From: Leclercia adecarboxylata
GTDB taxonomy: Bacteria > Pseudomonadota > Gammaproteobacteria > Enterobacterales > Enterobacteriaceae
NCBI RefSeq assembly: GCF_006171285.1
Contig: NZ_CP040889.1
Coordinates: 806,001-870,000 of the forward strand
Reading direction: 5' to 3'
Length of the DNA stretch: 64,000 bases
How positions within the stretch are numbered: position 1 is the stretch's first letter; each line of letters begins with the position of its first letter. Below the pieces are notes generated by a model. It worked only from the letters and a program-made list of their open reading frames with translations. It was not told the DNA's origin and made no database searches. The translations under genes were made by a program, and so were the position numbers. Below are positions 31,902-41,027 of the stretch, piece after piece.

Positions 31902-33485
31902 ATGCAAAGTCATGTTGCCACCCAGGGGATGGCAGTTACTCCCCATCACCTGGCCAGCCAAAGCGCGCTGGCGATTCTGCGTGAAGGAGGCAGTGCCATT
32001 GAGGCAATGGTCGCCGCCGCATCAACCATTGCGGTGGTTTATCCGCACATGAACGGCCTGGGGGGCGATGGTTTCTGGCTGATCGTCCCTCCTGATGGCG
32101 ATCCCATCGCCATCGATGCCAGCGGTGCGGCGGGGGCGCGGGCAACCCCGCAGGCCTATGAGGGGTTGGCGCACATTCCCCATCGCGGCCCGCAGGCTGC
32201 GCTTACCGTGGCCGGTACCGTCAGCGGCTGGGAAGAAGCACTCTCGATTTCCCACGATCTCTGCCGGAGCCACCTGCCCCTGACCCGCCTTCTTGAGGAT
32301 GCTATCGGCTACGCCACTCACGGCATTCCGGTTACCGCCTCTCAGGCCAGGGCCACCGCAAGCAAACTTGACGAACTGCGCCACCAGCCCGGATTCGCCG
32401 ATACCTTTCTGGTCAACGGACAGCCACCCGAGGCGGGTAGCCGCTTTTTGCAACCGGCGCTGGCAAACACCCTGCGCCGGTTAACGGAGGAAGGGTTAGA
32501 CAGTTTCTACCGCGGGCCGCTGGCCGGACATCTGGCCCGCGGCATGGAAAGGTGCGGCATGCCGGTTACCCTCAGCGATCTGCATCAGCATCGTGCCCGC
32601 CGCCCGCTTCCGCTCAGGCTCGATCATCAGCACGGCGAGCTGTGGAACCTGGCGCCGCCGACCCAGGGGCTGGTCTCCCTGGCGATCCTCGGGATAACCG
32701 ATCGTCTCGGGATGGCCGATGCTGACGATGCGCTGACCATCCACCGCATTGTTGAAGCCACCAAGCTGGCCTTTGGCCTGCGCGACGCCCACATCACCGA
32801 CCCACGTCATCTTGATGTTGATATCCAGAGTCTGCTTACCCCTGCGGCGCTGCAGCCGCTGGCAGAGAAAATAGACGATCAACGCGCGGCCCCCTGGGGA
32901 GCAGGCAAAGGACCGGGCGATACCGTGTGGATGGGCGTTATCGATAAAAACGGTCTGGCGGTCTCCTTTATTCAGAGCCTTTACCATGAATTTGGCAGCG
33001 GCGTGGTCCTGCCGGACACCGGGCTGGTCTGGCAAAACCGCGGAGCCTCGTTCAGCCTCGACCCGGCGCATCTTCTGGCGCTGGCCCCGGGCAAACAGCC
33101 GTTTCACACGTTAAACCCCGCCGCGGCACGCCTGAACGATGGCCGGGTCATGGTATATGGCTCAATGGGGGGCGACGGACAGCCGCAAACCCAGGCTGCC
33201 CTCTTCACCCGCTACGTCATGCAAAATATGCCGCTGCAGGAGAGTATCTCCCGCCCACGCTGGCTGCTGGGACGCACCTGGGGACAGACATCCGATTCAC
33301 TCAAGCTGGAAGGGCGCTTCAGCGCAGAGAGCATCGCCCATCTGCGACAGCTGGGGCATGAGGTTGACGTGCTGGCAGATTTCAGCGAAGCCATGGGCCA
33401 TGCCGGGGCGATTGTCCGCCACCCTGATGGTCTTTTAGAGGGAGCCAGCGATCCGCGCAGCAACGGCTCCGCAGCCGGATATTAG
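31902..33485 (+). CDS. hpxW: Oxamate amidohydrolase HpxW (gamma-glutamyltransferase family)
   Basis: A 527-residue Ntn-hydrolase proenzyme of the gamma-glutamyltransferase family. The self-processing threonine is Thr341 in GPGDTVWMGV, dividing the chain into a large and a small subunit. Other family segments are MNGLGGDGFWLIVPPDG and GAMGGDGQPQ-like MVYGSMGGDGQPQTQA. There is no signal peptide, unlike periplasmic GGT. The Klebsiella enzyme has been characterised as an oxamate amidohydrolase, releasing ammonia and oxalate. Confidence 0.92.
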   Translation: MQSHVATQGMAVTPHHLASQSALAILREGGSAIEAMVAAASTIAVVYPHMNGLGGDGFWLIVPPDGDPIAIDASGAAGARATPQAYEGLAHIPHRGPQAALTVAGTVSGWEEALSISHDLCRSHLPLTRLLEDAIGYATHGIPVTASQARATASKLDELRHQPGFADTFLVNGQPPEAGSRFLQPALANTLRRLTEEGLDSFYRGPLAGHLARGMERCGMPVTLSDLHQHRARRPLPLRLDHQHGELWNLAPPTQGLVSLAILGITDRLGMADADDALTIHRIVEATKLAFGLRDAHITDPRHLDVDIQSLLTPAALQPLAEKIDDQRAAPWGAGKGPGDTVWMGVIDKNGLAVSFIQSLYHEFGSGVVLPDTGLVWQNRGASFSLDPAHLLALAPGKQPFHTLNPAAARLNDGRVMVYGSMGGDGQPQTQAALFTRYVMQNMPLQESISRPRWLLGRTWGQTSDSLKLEGRFSAESIAHLRQLGHEVDVLADFSEAMGHAGAIVRHPDGLLEGASDPRSNGSAAGY

Positions 33486-33494
33486 GAGTTCACC

Positions 33495-33683
33495 ATGACG
33501 ACACCACAAACCGAATGGGATGCTTATCTCGCCCAAATGGAACACTTGCTGGCACTGGAGCTGGACGACGCGCGTCGCGCCGAGCTCAGCGTGCAGTTTA
33601 CCCGCATTGCGGCGATGGCTGAGCCGTTGCTGGCTTTTTCCCTCGACGACCGCGTCGAAATCGCCGGAGTCTATAAAGTATGA
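33495..33683 (+). CDS. hpxX: Small DUF4089 subunit HpxX
   Basis: A 62-residue protein ending in [18 protein letters not shown], the ending typical of DUF4089 proteins that accompany AtzE-type amidases, in the manner of GatC with GatA. Mostly helical and acidic. Its stop overlaps the start of hpxY by four bases, favouring coupled synthesis and complex formation with HpxY. Confidence 0.88.
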   Translation: MTTPQTEWDAYLAQMEHLLALELDDARRAELSVQFTRIAAMAEPLLAFSLDDRVEIAGVYKV

Positions 33684-35077
33684 AGCTACCTGAGATGACG
33701 ATCGAAGAGATACGGCGTGCGTTAACCTGCGGCGAGCTGAGCGCCGTGGAGATTGCCCGCCACACCCTGGAGAATATCGCCCGCGTCAATCCGCATATCA
33801 ACGCCTGGACCCACATCAGCGAAAAGCGGATGCTGGCTGAGGCGGAGCAGATTGATAGCCTGCGCCGGGACAAGCGCCCCCTGCCCGCGCTGGCGGCTGT
33901 TCCCTTTGCGGTAAAAAATCTGTTCGATGTCGCCGGACATACCACCCTTGCCGGAGCAGAATTGTTCAGCAAACGCCCCCCCGCCGTCGCCGACAGCCGG
34001 GCGGTGCGACAGCTGCATGGCGCGGGGGCGCTGCTGTCAGGGATGCTGAACATGGATGCCTACGCCTACGGTTTCACCACCGAAAACAGCCACTACGGGG
34101 CCACGCGCAATCCGCACGATCTTTCCCGGATCGCTGGCGGCTCTTCCGGCGGGTCGGCAGCTGCGGTGGCGGCCGGGCTGGTCCACTTCTCGCTGGGTAG
34201 CGATACCAACGGATCGATACGCGTTCCGGCTTCGCTGTGCGGCATCTTTGGCCTGAAGCCGACCTTCGGTCGTTTGTCCCGCGCCGGCAGCCACCCCTTT
34301 GTCGCCAGCCTTGACCACATCGGCCCGTTTGCCCGCCGTGTCAGCGATCTCTCGACGGTATACGATGTGCTGCAGGGCCAGGATCCCGCGGACAGTTTTC
34401 AGGCCGACAGGGCCAGCGAGCCCACGGCGAACCGGCTCTGCCGTGGGCTGGAGGGCCTGCGCTGCGCCACGCTTGGCGGCTATTTCTCCACCTGGTGCGA
34501 TAACGACGCCCGTGCGGCTGTCGCCCGCGTCGCCCGGGCGCTGGGCGTTCAGGAGGAGCTCATTTTCCCGGAAGCGGAGCTGGCCCGCTCCGCAGCCTTT
34601 ATTATCAGCGCCTCCGAGGGGGGAAATCAGTATCTTCCAGCGCTACGCCGCGAGCCGGAGCGTTTTGAGCCCAACTCCCGGGAGCGCCTGCTGGCGGGAG
34701 CGATGATCCCCGCCAGCTGGTATATCCAGGCCCAGCGCTTTCGCAACCATGCCCGGCAGGCGTTTAACGCCCTGTTCGCCCATGCTGAGGTGCTGATCGC
34801 CCCCGCAACCCCCTGTGCCGCTACGCCTGTCGGGGCGCAGACCATGGAGATCAACGGCCAGCCCCTGCCGATCCGCGCCAGTATGGGAATGCTGACGCAG
34901 CCCATCTCCTTTATCGGTTTGCCGGTCACCACGGTTCCGCTTCGCACGGCGGGCGGGCAGCCGATTGGCCTGCAGTTAATTGCCGCGCCGTTTAACGAGC
35001 AGGCCTGCCTGCGCGTGGCCCGGGTACTGGAAGAGATGGGTATCACCGATGCCAGCCCGGCGGAGGTGGCAGCATGA
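33680..35077 (+). CDS. hpxY: AtzE-type amidase HpxY
   Basis: A 465-residue amidase-signature enzyme with the Ser-Ser-Lys triad: Lys79 in FAVKNLFD, Ser155 in GGSSGGS and nucleophile Ser179 in [12 protein letters not shown]. With HpxX it forms a GatCA-like pair; in the pathway it probably acts on oxalurate or its product in the oxalurate branch. The exact substrate is not read from sequence. Overlaps hpxX and hpxZ by four bases each. Confidence 0.92.
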   Translation: MKLPEMTIEEIRRALTCGELSAVEIARHTLENIARVNPHINAWTHISEKRMLAEAEQIDSLRRDKRPLPALAAVPFAVKNLFDVAGHTTLAGAELFSKRPPAVADSRAVRQLHGAGALLSGMLNMDAYAYGFTTENSHYGATRNPHDLSRIAGGSSGGSAAAVAAGLVHFSLGSDTNGSIRVPASLCGIFGLKPTFGRLSRAGSHPFVASLDHIGPFARRVSDLSTVYDVLQGQDPADSFQADRASEPTANRLCRGLEGLRCATLGGYFSTWCDNDARAAVARVARALGVQEELIFPEAELARSAAFIISASEGGNQYLPALRREPERFEPNSRERLLAGAMIPASWYIQAQRFRNHARQAFNALFAHAEVLIAPATPCAATPVGAQTMEINGQPLPIRASMGMLTQPISFIGLPVTTVPLRTAGGQPIGLQLIAAPFNEQACLRVARVLEEMGITDASPAEVAA

Positions 35078-35460
35078 TGACCGGAGAAGAGATTAACCGC
35101 CCGCAGGTGCTTGCCGAGGTGACGGCGGCGTTTTATCGCTACGAAGAGGCACTGGTCAGCAATGATATTGCCGTACTGGATGAACTTTTCTGGCACGACG
35201 CCCGCACGGTAAGGCTGGGGGCCGGGGAAAACCTGTACGGTATCGACGAAATCCGCGCGTTTCGTGCCGCCCGCCCTGCCGCTGGCCTGCAGCGCGAGCT
35301 GCGGCATACCACCATCACCACCTTCGGCGAGGATTACGCGGTGTGCAGCACCGAGTTTACCCGCGAGGGCAGCGAGCGTATTGGCCGTCAGCAGCAGACG
35401 TGGGTACGCTTTCCCTCGGGCTGGCGAATTGTCGCCGCCCAGGTGAGCCTGATGCTCTAA
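35074..35460 (+). CDS. hpxZ: NTF2-like protein HpxZ (DUF3225)
   Basis: A 128-residue protein of the SnoaL/NTF2-like fold (VTAAFYRYEEALVSNDIAVLDELFWHDARTVRLG, then WVRFPSGWRIVAAQVSLM). It is the last gene of hpxWXYZ. Family members accompany AtzE-type amidases; role may be catalytic or to stabilise the amidase, and is not settled. Confidence 0.88.
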   Translation: MMTGEEINRPQVLAEVTAAFYRYEEALVSNDIAVLDELFWHDARTVRLGAGENLYGIDEIRAFRAARPAAGLQRELRHTTITTFGEDYAVCSTEFTREGSERIGRQQQTWVRFPSGWRIVAAQVSLML

Positions 35461-35471
35461 TGTGCTGGAAA

Positions 35472-35498
35472 TACCCTCTTCCTGGACGGGAGAGGGTA
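35472..35498. terminator. Hairpin between convergent hpxZ and hpxB
   Basis: TACCCTCT and AGAGGGTA form a perfect eight-bp stem with an eleven-base loop between the two convergent genes. Lacks a strong T-run, so it may act as a weak bidirectional terminator. Confidence 0.45.
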
Positions 35499-35507
35499 AA
35501 GACAGGG

Positions 35508-36452
35508 CTATTGATTTTGTGACGCCTGGTACGGATGAAAGTCACGCCAGCGATCGGCAATCTGCTGACGGGTACAGATCCAGACGTTGTCATGCTGCTG
35601 CACATAATCAAGAAAGCGCTGTAGCGCCCGAAAGCGGCCCGGCCGTCCAAGCAGGCGGCAGTGCATCCCAATGGACATCATTTTCGGCGCAGACTCGCCC
35701 TCCTCATAAAGCACATCAAAGCTGTCTTTCAGGTATGTGTAAAACTGCTCGGCGGTATTAAAGCCCTGGGCGGTGGCAAACCGCATGTCGTTCGCATCAA
35801 GCGTGTAAGGCACAATCAGATGCGGTTTGCGCGTGCCGTCACTGCACGCCACCTCGCTCCAGAACGGCAAATCATCGCCATAATAATCGCTGTCGTAATC
35901 AAAGCCGCCGTGCTCCACCACCAGCTGGCGGGTATTGGGGCTGTCGCGGCCGGTGTACCAGCCTGTGGGGGGCTTGCCAAAGAGATCGGTGAAGACCTGC
36001 ACCGCTTTATTCAGATGCTCACGCTCCTGCTCAATGGGCATGTTCTGGTAATGGATCCAGCGCCAGCCGTGGCTGACCACGTCATAACTGGCCGCTTTGA
36101 TCGCCTCCACCACATCCGGATGACGCGCCAGCGCCATTGCCACACCGAACACCGTTAGCGGCAATCCACGACGGCTGAACTCCCGGTGGATCCGCCAGAA
36201 ACCGGCGCGGCTGCCGTACTCATATAATGAATCCATCGACATATGCCGGTCAGGGTAGCTGGCGGCACCGATAATATCGGACAAAAACTGTTCTGAACCG
36301 GCATCGCCGTGCAGCACATGGTTTTCGGAGCCTTCTTCATAATTAAGCACAAACTGCACGGCAATCCGCGCGTTGTGCGGCCACTGCGCGTGCGGCGGCT
36401 CCCCTGCGTAACCGCGCAGGTCGCGCGGGTAATCGTCTGCCAAAAATGCCAT
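35508..36452 (-). CDS. hpxB: Allantoinase HpxB (PuuE type)
   Basis: A 314-residue member of the polysaccharide deacetylase-like PuuE family, which hydrolyses (S)-allantoin to allantoate without homology to the classical metal-dependent AllB enzymes. Motifs include YPRDLRGYAGEPPHAQWP, LNYEEGSENHVLHGD, the SYDVVSHGWRWIHYQ segment with catalytic-site His residues, and GWYTGRDSPNTRQLV. The K. oxytoca and K. pneumoniae homologues have allantoinase activity. Distal gene of hpxSAB. Confidence 0.93.
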   Translation of the reverse strand: MAFLADDYPRDLRGYAGEPPHAQWPHNARIAVQFVLNYEEGSENHVLHGDAGSEQFLSDIIGAASYPDRHMSMDSLYEYGSRAGFWRIHREFSRRGLPLTVFGVAMALARHPDVVEAIKAASYDVVSHGWRWIHYQNMPIEQEREHLNKAVQVFTDLFGKPPTGWYTGRDSPNTRQLVVEHGGFDYDSDYYGDDLPFWSEVACSDGTRKPHLIVPYTLDANDMRFATAQGFNTAEQFYTYLKDSFDVLYEEGESAPKMMSIGMHCRLLGRPGRFRALQRFLDYVQQHDNVWICTRQQIADRWRDFHPYQASQNQ

Positions 36453-36468
36453 CTCCCACCTCTTCTCG

Positions 36469-37212
36469 TCAGAATGAATTTAATGTCTGAAATTTGCCGC
36501 TTAACGTCTTGGCCTCCGGATAAGCTAAATCGCCCTGCTTACTGGTGGACAGCCCGAGCGCCACCAGCGACTCCACCATCTTCACCGCCGCGCTGACGCC
36601 GTCGATCACCGGCACGCGCAGTTCACGGGTCAACGCCTGGGCCAGCGTCGCCATTCCGCCACAGCCCAGCACAATCGCCCCGCAGCCATCCTCCTTCAGC
36701 GCCTGGATACAGCGGGCGCGCACTTTCTCCTGCGCCAGCCCGCTGCCATCCTCCAGCGCCAGAACCGGGAGATCGATGGCGTGAAGAGCGGCACAGTGGT
36801 GTTCAAAGCCGTACTGACGCAGAAGATGGCGGGCGATAATCAAGGTTCTCGGCAGCGTGGTCACAATTGAAAAACGGGTCGCCACCAGGGTCGCCATATG
36901 CATTGCCGCTTCGGCAATGCCTATCACCGGCCCCTGCGCCAGTTCGCGCGCCGCCAGCAGGCCGGGATCGCCAAAGCAGGCAATCACGTGGCCATCCACA
37001 CCCTGCTCCCGACCGGCTTTGATCTGCTCCAGCACGCCGACCGCGGCGATAGCTTCATCAAAATGGCCCTCAATGGATGCCACCCCGTCTTCGGGACAGA
37101 CCGCCAGTATCCGGGTGCGCGGCGCGGCAACCGCTCTCGCGGCAGCGCCGATGGTTTCCGTCATGCCCGGGCTGGTATTGGGATTGATCACTTGTATACA
37201 AATAGCGGCCAT
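36469..37212 (-). CDS. hpxA: Allantoin racemase HpxA
   Basis: A 247-residue Asp/Glu racemase family enzyme that interconverts (R)- and (S)-allantoin so that all allantoin can enter the S-specific allantoinase. The two catalytic cysteines are Cys79 (IACFGDPG) and Cys184 (VLGCGGM), at the same positions known for the Klebsiella enzyme. The N-terminal IQVINPNTSPGMT is typical. Codons 4-7 of the gene contain a perfect TTGTATACAA operator-like palindrome. Confidence 0.95.
   Translation of the reverse strand: MAAICIQVINPNTSPGMTETIGAAARAVAAPRTRILAVCPEDGVASIEGHFDEAIAAVGVLEQIKAGREQGVDGHVIACFGDPGLLAARELAQGPVIGIAEAAMHMATLVATRFSIVTTLPRTLIIARHLLRQYGFEHHCAALHAIDLPVLALEDGSGLAQEKVRARCIQALKEDGCGAIVLGCGGMATLAQALTRELRVPVIDGVSAAVKMVESLVALGLSTSKQGDLAYPEAKTLSGKFQTLNSF
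37192..37201. promoter_or_regulatory. HpxS-type operator inside the start of hpxA
   Basis: A perfect TTGTATACAA palindrome within the first codons of hpxA, identical to the site at the hpxS promoter. Could act as an internal roadblock or auxiliary site. Confidence 0.5.
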
Positions 37213-37928
37213 TATTGCTCCTTAAAACCGGCAAACAGCCGGGCGAAATCAGGCAGAGTGACGCCAGAGCGCTCAAAACAGAGGCTGGCGGCGATATGTT
37301 CAAAATGGTGCGTCAATGCATCGCTGAGGGGCTGTAGCGCTTTGTCCCGCAGCAGCTGAATAAGCTGGTCGTGATCGTTGCAGCGGCAGCCCTGACGCCA
37401 TGGCGATCCCCAGGTCGCAATCACTAAGGAGGAGCGCTGACTCAGATGGGTCACCATTTCCGTGAGCACCTGATTGCAGGAGATCGCCTGCAGCTGAATA
37501 TGAAACCCGGCGGAGTAGCGGAGCGCCGCCGGACCGTCGTAGCGTTCATGGGCCTGCTGCTCCTGGCGGACAATCGCCTCCAGCCCTGCCAGGTGGGTTG
37601 GCTGGCAGCGGGCCAGCACATCAGGCAAATTCGCGACCTCCAGCAGGGTACGGGTACGAAAGATCGCCTGCGCCTCTTCAACCGTCGGGCTGGCGACCTG
37701 TGCACCACGTTTGGGTGCCAGCGTGACCATTTGCACCGTTGCGAGTCGCTGAAGCACTTTTCTGATCCCCGTCCGGCTTACGCCAAATACCTCCGACAGC
37801 GCCTCTTCCGGCAGTCTGCTTCCCGGGGGAAGCTGATGCTCGACAATGGCCGTCATCAGCGCCTGGTAGATGGATTCGTCCTTATCATGCAGCTCTGGCG
37901 CGGCCTGCAGACGATGTTGGTTGCTCAT
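37212..37928 (-). CDS. hpxS: GntR-family regulator HpxS
   Basis: A 238-residue FadR/FCD-type GntR regulator: winged-helix domain (IVEHQLPPGSRLPEEALSEVFGVSRTGIRKVLQRLATVQMV) and a helical C-terminal ligand domain. In K. pneumoniae HpxS controls hpxSAB, as repressor without allantoin and activator with it, together with NAC. First gene of the leftward unit; the gene stop abuts the hpxA start. Confidence 0.93.
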   Translation of the reverse strand: MSNQHRLQAAPELHDKDESIYQALMTAIVEHQLPPGSRLPEEALSEVFGVSRTGIRKVLQRLATVQMVTLAPKRGAQVASPTVEEAQAIFRTRTLLEVANLPDVLARCQPTHLAGLEAIVRQEQQAHERYDGPAALRYSAGFHIQLQAISCNQVLTEMVTHLSQRSSLVIATWGSPWRQGCRCNDHDQLIQLLRDKALQPLSDALTHHFEHIAASLCFERSGVTLPDFARLFAGFKEQ

Positions 37929-37961
37929 TCATTACCCCAGCTTTTACTTTTAGATAGCATC

Positions 37962-37993
37962 TTGTATACATACGATTAAATTATTGTATACAA
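37962..37993. promoter_or_regulatory. HpxS tandem operators with a NAC-type site between
   Basis: TTGTATACAT at 37962 and TTGTATACAA at 37984 have centres 22 bp apart, and between them lies ATA-N9-TAT at 37970-37984, the core of a NAC site. This is the arrangement published for the K. pneumoniae hpxSAB promoter, where two HpxS sites overlap the -35 and -10 regions with NAC between. It also lies upstream of the divergent hpxC. Confidence 0.8.
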
Positions 37994-38006
37994 AATGAAC
38001 GATTTC

Positions 38007-38022
38007 TGGCCTGGATCCTGCA
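38007..38022 (+). promoter_or_regulatory. Candidate sigma-54 promoter of hpxC
   Basis: TGGCCTGGATCCTGCA has the GG-N10-GC core but differs from the consensus at several inner positions. It lies about 50 bp before the hpxC start. Confidence 0.5.
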
Positions 38023-38072
38023 ACGCCTCAGTAAGCCACTTAAAACGGGTTTCACTTACAGGAGCAGATTTC

Positions 38073-39560
38073 ATGCCAAACAGACAAAACACGCATCAGG
38101 TTAATGACGCCGATCCTCACGCGGGTTACAGCCCACGGCTCTGCAATGAAGATCTGGCCCCGACACGCGATCAAAACTGGAGCTGGTACAACATCTTTTC
38201 GTTCTGGATGTCAGATGTGCACAGCATGGGAGGCTACGTGGTGGCCGCGAGCTTCTTTACCCTCGGCCTGGCGAGCTGGCAGGTTCTGCTGTGCCTGCTG
38301 GTGGGAATTTGTATCGTCCAGCTGTGCGCTAACCTCGTGGCGAAGCCCAGCCAGATGGCGGGCGTTCCCTATGCGGTGATCTCCCGCCAGGCGTTTGGCG
38401 TCTTTGGCGCTAACATCCCGGCGGTGATCCGCGGGCTTATCGCCTTCGCGTGGTATGGCATCCAGACCTGGCTGGCGGCCAATGCGCTGATGCTGGTATT
38501 ACTGAAATTCTGGCCATCGCTGTCGGCGCTTACCTCAGCCAGCTTCCTGGGTCTGTCCCATCTCGGCTGGCTCTGCTTTGCTACCATGTGGCTGCTGCAG
38601 GCGATGGTGTTCTGGCACGGAATGAGCGCGATTAAGCGCTTTATTGATATTGCCGGACCGGCGGTTTATGTGGTGATGCTGGCGCTGGCGGGCTGGATTG
38701 TATACAAAACCGGGCTCGACGGGATCTCCTTTACCCTCGCCAGTAAATCCCTCACCACCGGGGAGCAAACCTGGCAGATGATCACGGCCATCGCGCTGGT
38801 GGTCTCCTACTTCTCCGGCCCGCTGCTCAACTTCGGCGACTTCTCGCGCTACGGCAAAAGCATGGGCGAGATCCGCCGCGGCAACCGCTGGGGTCTGCCG
38901 TTCAACTTCCTGCTGTTCTCTGTCGTTACGGTGGTTATTGTCTCCGGTACTCAGTCCCTGTTTGGCCGGATGATTACCGATCCGATTGAAACCGTCAGCC
39001 GCGTAGGCAACGACCTGGCCGTCGCCATCGGCCTGCTGACCATGATCACCGCCACCATCGGGATCAATATCGTGGCGAACTTTGTCTCCCCGGCGTTCGA
39101 TTTCTCAAACTGTTCGCCGCAGAAGATCAGCTTTCGCACCGGCGGAATGATCGCCGCCGTCGGCTCGGTCCTGCTGACGCCATGGAACCTGTTTAACTCC
39201 CCGGAGCTTATCCACTACACCCTCGACGTGCTGGGGGCGTTTATCGGCCCGCTGTTCGGCATTCTGCTGGTGGATTTCTATGTGATTAAGCGCGGTCAGG
39301 TTTCAGTTAACGACCTGTTCGACGATACGCCAAAAGGGAAATACTGGTATCGCAACGGCTTCAACCCAAAGGCCATCGCCGCGCTGGTTCCCTCCGTCGC
39401 CATTGGTCTGGTCATCAGCTTTATTCCGGCCCTGCATGAAGTGGCTAACTTTAGCTGGTTTATTGGCGTCTTTGTGAGCGCTGCCGCCTACCGATGGATT
39501 GCGCGGGAGGATCGCGCCGCTGCGCCTGCCCGTTTTGGCGCCCTTGCCCAGAAAGAGTAA
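38073..39560 (+). CDS. hpxC: NCS1 allantoin permease HpxC
   Basis: A 495-residue NCS1 (PucI/Fur-type) transporter with about twelve hydrophobic helices. Family segments: NEDLAPT, WSWYNIFSFWMSDVHSMGGYVVAASFF, ANIPAVIRGLIAFAWYGIQTWL, SGPLLNFGDFSRYGKS and the late FIGPLFGILLVDFYVIKRG. The ATG at 38073 follows AGGAGCAG and was preferred over a 26-codon extension. Klebsiella hpxC lies in the same place and is taken to be the allantoin permease. Confidence 0.93.
   Translation: MPNRQNTHQVNDADPHAGYSPRLCNEDLAPTRDQNWSWYNIFSFWMSDVHSMGGYVVAASFFTLGLASWQVLLCLLVGICIVQLCANLVAKPSQMAGVPYAVISRQAFGVFGANIPAVIRGLIAFAWYGIQTWLAANALMLVLLKFWPSLSALTSASFLGLSHLGWLCFATMWLLQAMVFWHGMSAIKRFIDIAGPAVYVVMLALAGWIVYKTGLDGISFTLASKSLTTGEQTWQMITAIALVVSYFSGPLLNFGDFSRYGKSMGEIRRGNRWGLPFNFLLFSVVTVVIVSGTQSLFGRMITDPIETVSRVGNDLAVAIGLLTMITATIGINIVANFVSPAFDFSNCSPQKISFRTGGMIAAVGSVLLTPWNLFNSPELIHYTLDVLGAFIGPLFGILLVDFYVIKRGQVSVNDLFDDTPKGKYWYRNGFNPKAIAALVPSVAIGLVISFIPALHEVANFSWFIGVFVSAAAYRWIAREDRAAAPARFGALAQKE
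38698..38707. promoter_or_regulatory. HpxS-type operator inside hpxC
   Basis: A perfect TTGTATACAA palindrome about 625 bp inside the hpxC coding sequence. It is the fourth copy within about 1.5 kb and may be a distant auxiliary operator. Confidence 0.45.
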
Positions 39561-39611
39561 TTCAGCCCCGCCGCGGCACTCCGCCGCGGCGCGCCCTCCT
39601 TCCGGATAAAC

Positions 39612-39627
39612 TGGCATCAATTTTGCT
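39612..39627 (+). promoter_or_regulatory. Sigma-54 promoter of guaD
   Basis: TGGCATCAATTTTGCT matches the -24/-12 consensus closely with exact spacing, about 42 bp before the guaD start. Klebsiella guaD is known to depend on NtrC, which fits. Confidence 0.8.
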
Positions 39628-39668
39628 CGCTCTGTTTACCCTTTCGTTTAGCCACAAGGCAGAGACTG

Positions 39669-40985
39669 ATGGACTACCATATCGCCCTTCGCGGCGCCTT
39701 TTTCGACATCGGTACCGTTGCCGATTGCCCTGACGATATCGCCCGTCACGCACGCTACGTGGAGGATGGCTTACTTTTTATCCGGGACGGGTGCATTGTG
39801 GCGCTCCTCCCCTGGCTGGAGGGGGAGCAGTACCTGCAGCCACTGAAAGGCTATCGCGATCTGAGCGGGAAACTGTTACTCCCCGGTTTTGTCGATGCCC
39901 ACGTCCACTATCCGCAAACCGAAATGATTGGTGCTTTTGGCGAGCAGCTGCTGGAGTGGCTCACGACCTATACGTTTCCGGTGGAGGGTCAGTTTTCCGA
40001 CGCCGGTTACGCCACGGAGATCGCACAGTTCTTTATCAGCCAGCTCCTGAGCCATGGCACCACCACCGCGCTGGTATTTTGTACCCTGCATCCTGAATCG
40101 GTGGACGCCCTTTTCAGCGAAGCGCTGAAGCTGAATATGCGCCTGCTTGCCGGTAAGGTGATGATGGACCGTCATGCCCCGGACTATCTCAGCGAAAGCG
40201 CGGAGCAGAGCTACCGGCAAACCCGGGAGTTGATTCAGCGCTGGCATCAGCGCGGGCGCCTTGGTTACGCCATTACCCCCCGCTTCGCCCCCACCTCCAC
40301 GCCAGCGCTGCTGGCTGCGGTGCAACAGCTGCGGGAGGAGTTCCCCGACACCTGGCTGCATACCCATCTGAGCGAAAACCTCAGCGAAGTCGCATGGGTA
40401 AAAAGCCTGTGGCCGGAGCATGAACACTATCTTGATGTCTACCATCACTACCAACTGACCGGCGAGCGCAGCGTTTTTGCCCACGGTATCCATCTGGCGG
40501 ACGCAGAGTGGCAATGCCTGCACGATACCGGTTCCGCCGTGGCCTTTTGCCCCACCTCTAACCTGTTTCTCGGCAGCGGGCTGTTCCGTTTGCCCACCTG
40601 CTGGCAGAAAAAGGTGCGAATGGGGATCGGCAGCGACGTCGGCGCAGGCACCACGTTCAGCATGCTGCGAACGCTGGGGGAGGCTTATAAAGTGGGCCAG
40701 TTGCAAAGCTATCGCCTGCGTGCCAGCGAAGCCTTCTACCATGCCACCCTCGGCGGTGCGCACGCCCTGCGTCTTGATGACAGGATTGGTAATTTCCAGC
40801 CGGGTAAAGAGGCCGATTTTGTGGTCATCGACCCGGCAGTCACGCCGCTGCAACGCTTACGCAGCGGACGCTGCAAAGATATCTATGAGCAGCTGTTCGT
40901 GTTGATGACCCTGGGGGATGAGCGCAATATCAGCGAGACCTGGGTGAACGGCAAATGCGTCTGGGGGGAAGCAGAGGGGGAGTAA
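39669..40985 (+). CDS. guaD: Guanine deaminase
   Basis: A 438-residue amidohydrolase that converts guanine to xanthine and ammonia. The zinc site is seen in GFVDAHVHYPQT (His78, His80), with TWLHTHLSEN, FAHGIHLADAEW and the metal Asp in GIGSDVGAG further on. The C-terminal GKEADFVVIDP is typical of the superfamily. It feeds guanine into the xanthine oxidation enzymes HpxDE. Confidence 0.95.
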   Translation: MDYHIALRGAFFDIGTVADCPDDIARHARYVEDGLLFIRDGCIVALLPWLEGEQYLQPLKGYRDLSGKLLLPGFVDAHVHYPQTEMIGAFGEQLLEWLTTYTFPVEGQFSDAGYATEIAQFFISQLLSHGTTTALVFCTLHPESVDALFSEALKLNMRLLAGKVMMDRHAPDYLSESAEQSYRQTRELIQRWHQRGRLGYAITPRFAPTSTPALLAAVQQLREEFPDTWLHTHLSENLSEVAWVKSLWPEHEHYLDVYHHYQLTGERSVFAHGIHLADAEWQCLHDTGSAVAFCPTSNLFLGSGLFRLPTCWQKKVRMGIGSDVGAGTTFSMLRTLGEAYKVGQLQSYRLRASEAFYHATLGGAHALRLDDRIGNFQPGKEADFVVIDPAVTPLQRLRSGRCKDIYEQLFVLMTLGDERNISETWVNGKCVWGEAEGE

Positions 40986-40991
40986 CGAGGG

Positions 40992-41017
40992 TACCGGCGT
41001 CTGACATGACGCCGGTA
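40992..41017. terminator. Hairpin between convergent guaD and hpxT
   Basis: TACCGGCGTC and GACGCCGGTA form a perfect ten-bp stem with a six-base loop in the 42-base gap between convergent genes; probable bidirectional terminator. Confidence 0.65.
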
Positions 41018-41027
41018 AAAGACTGCG

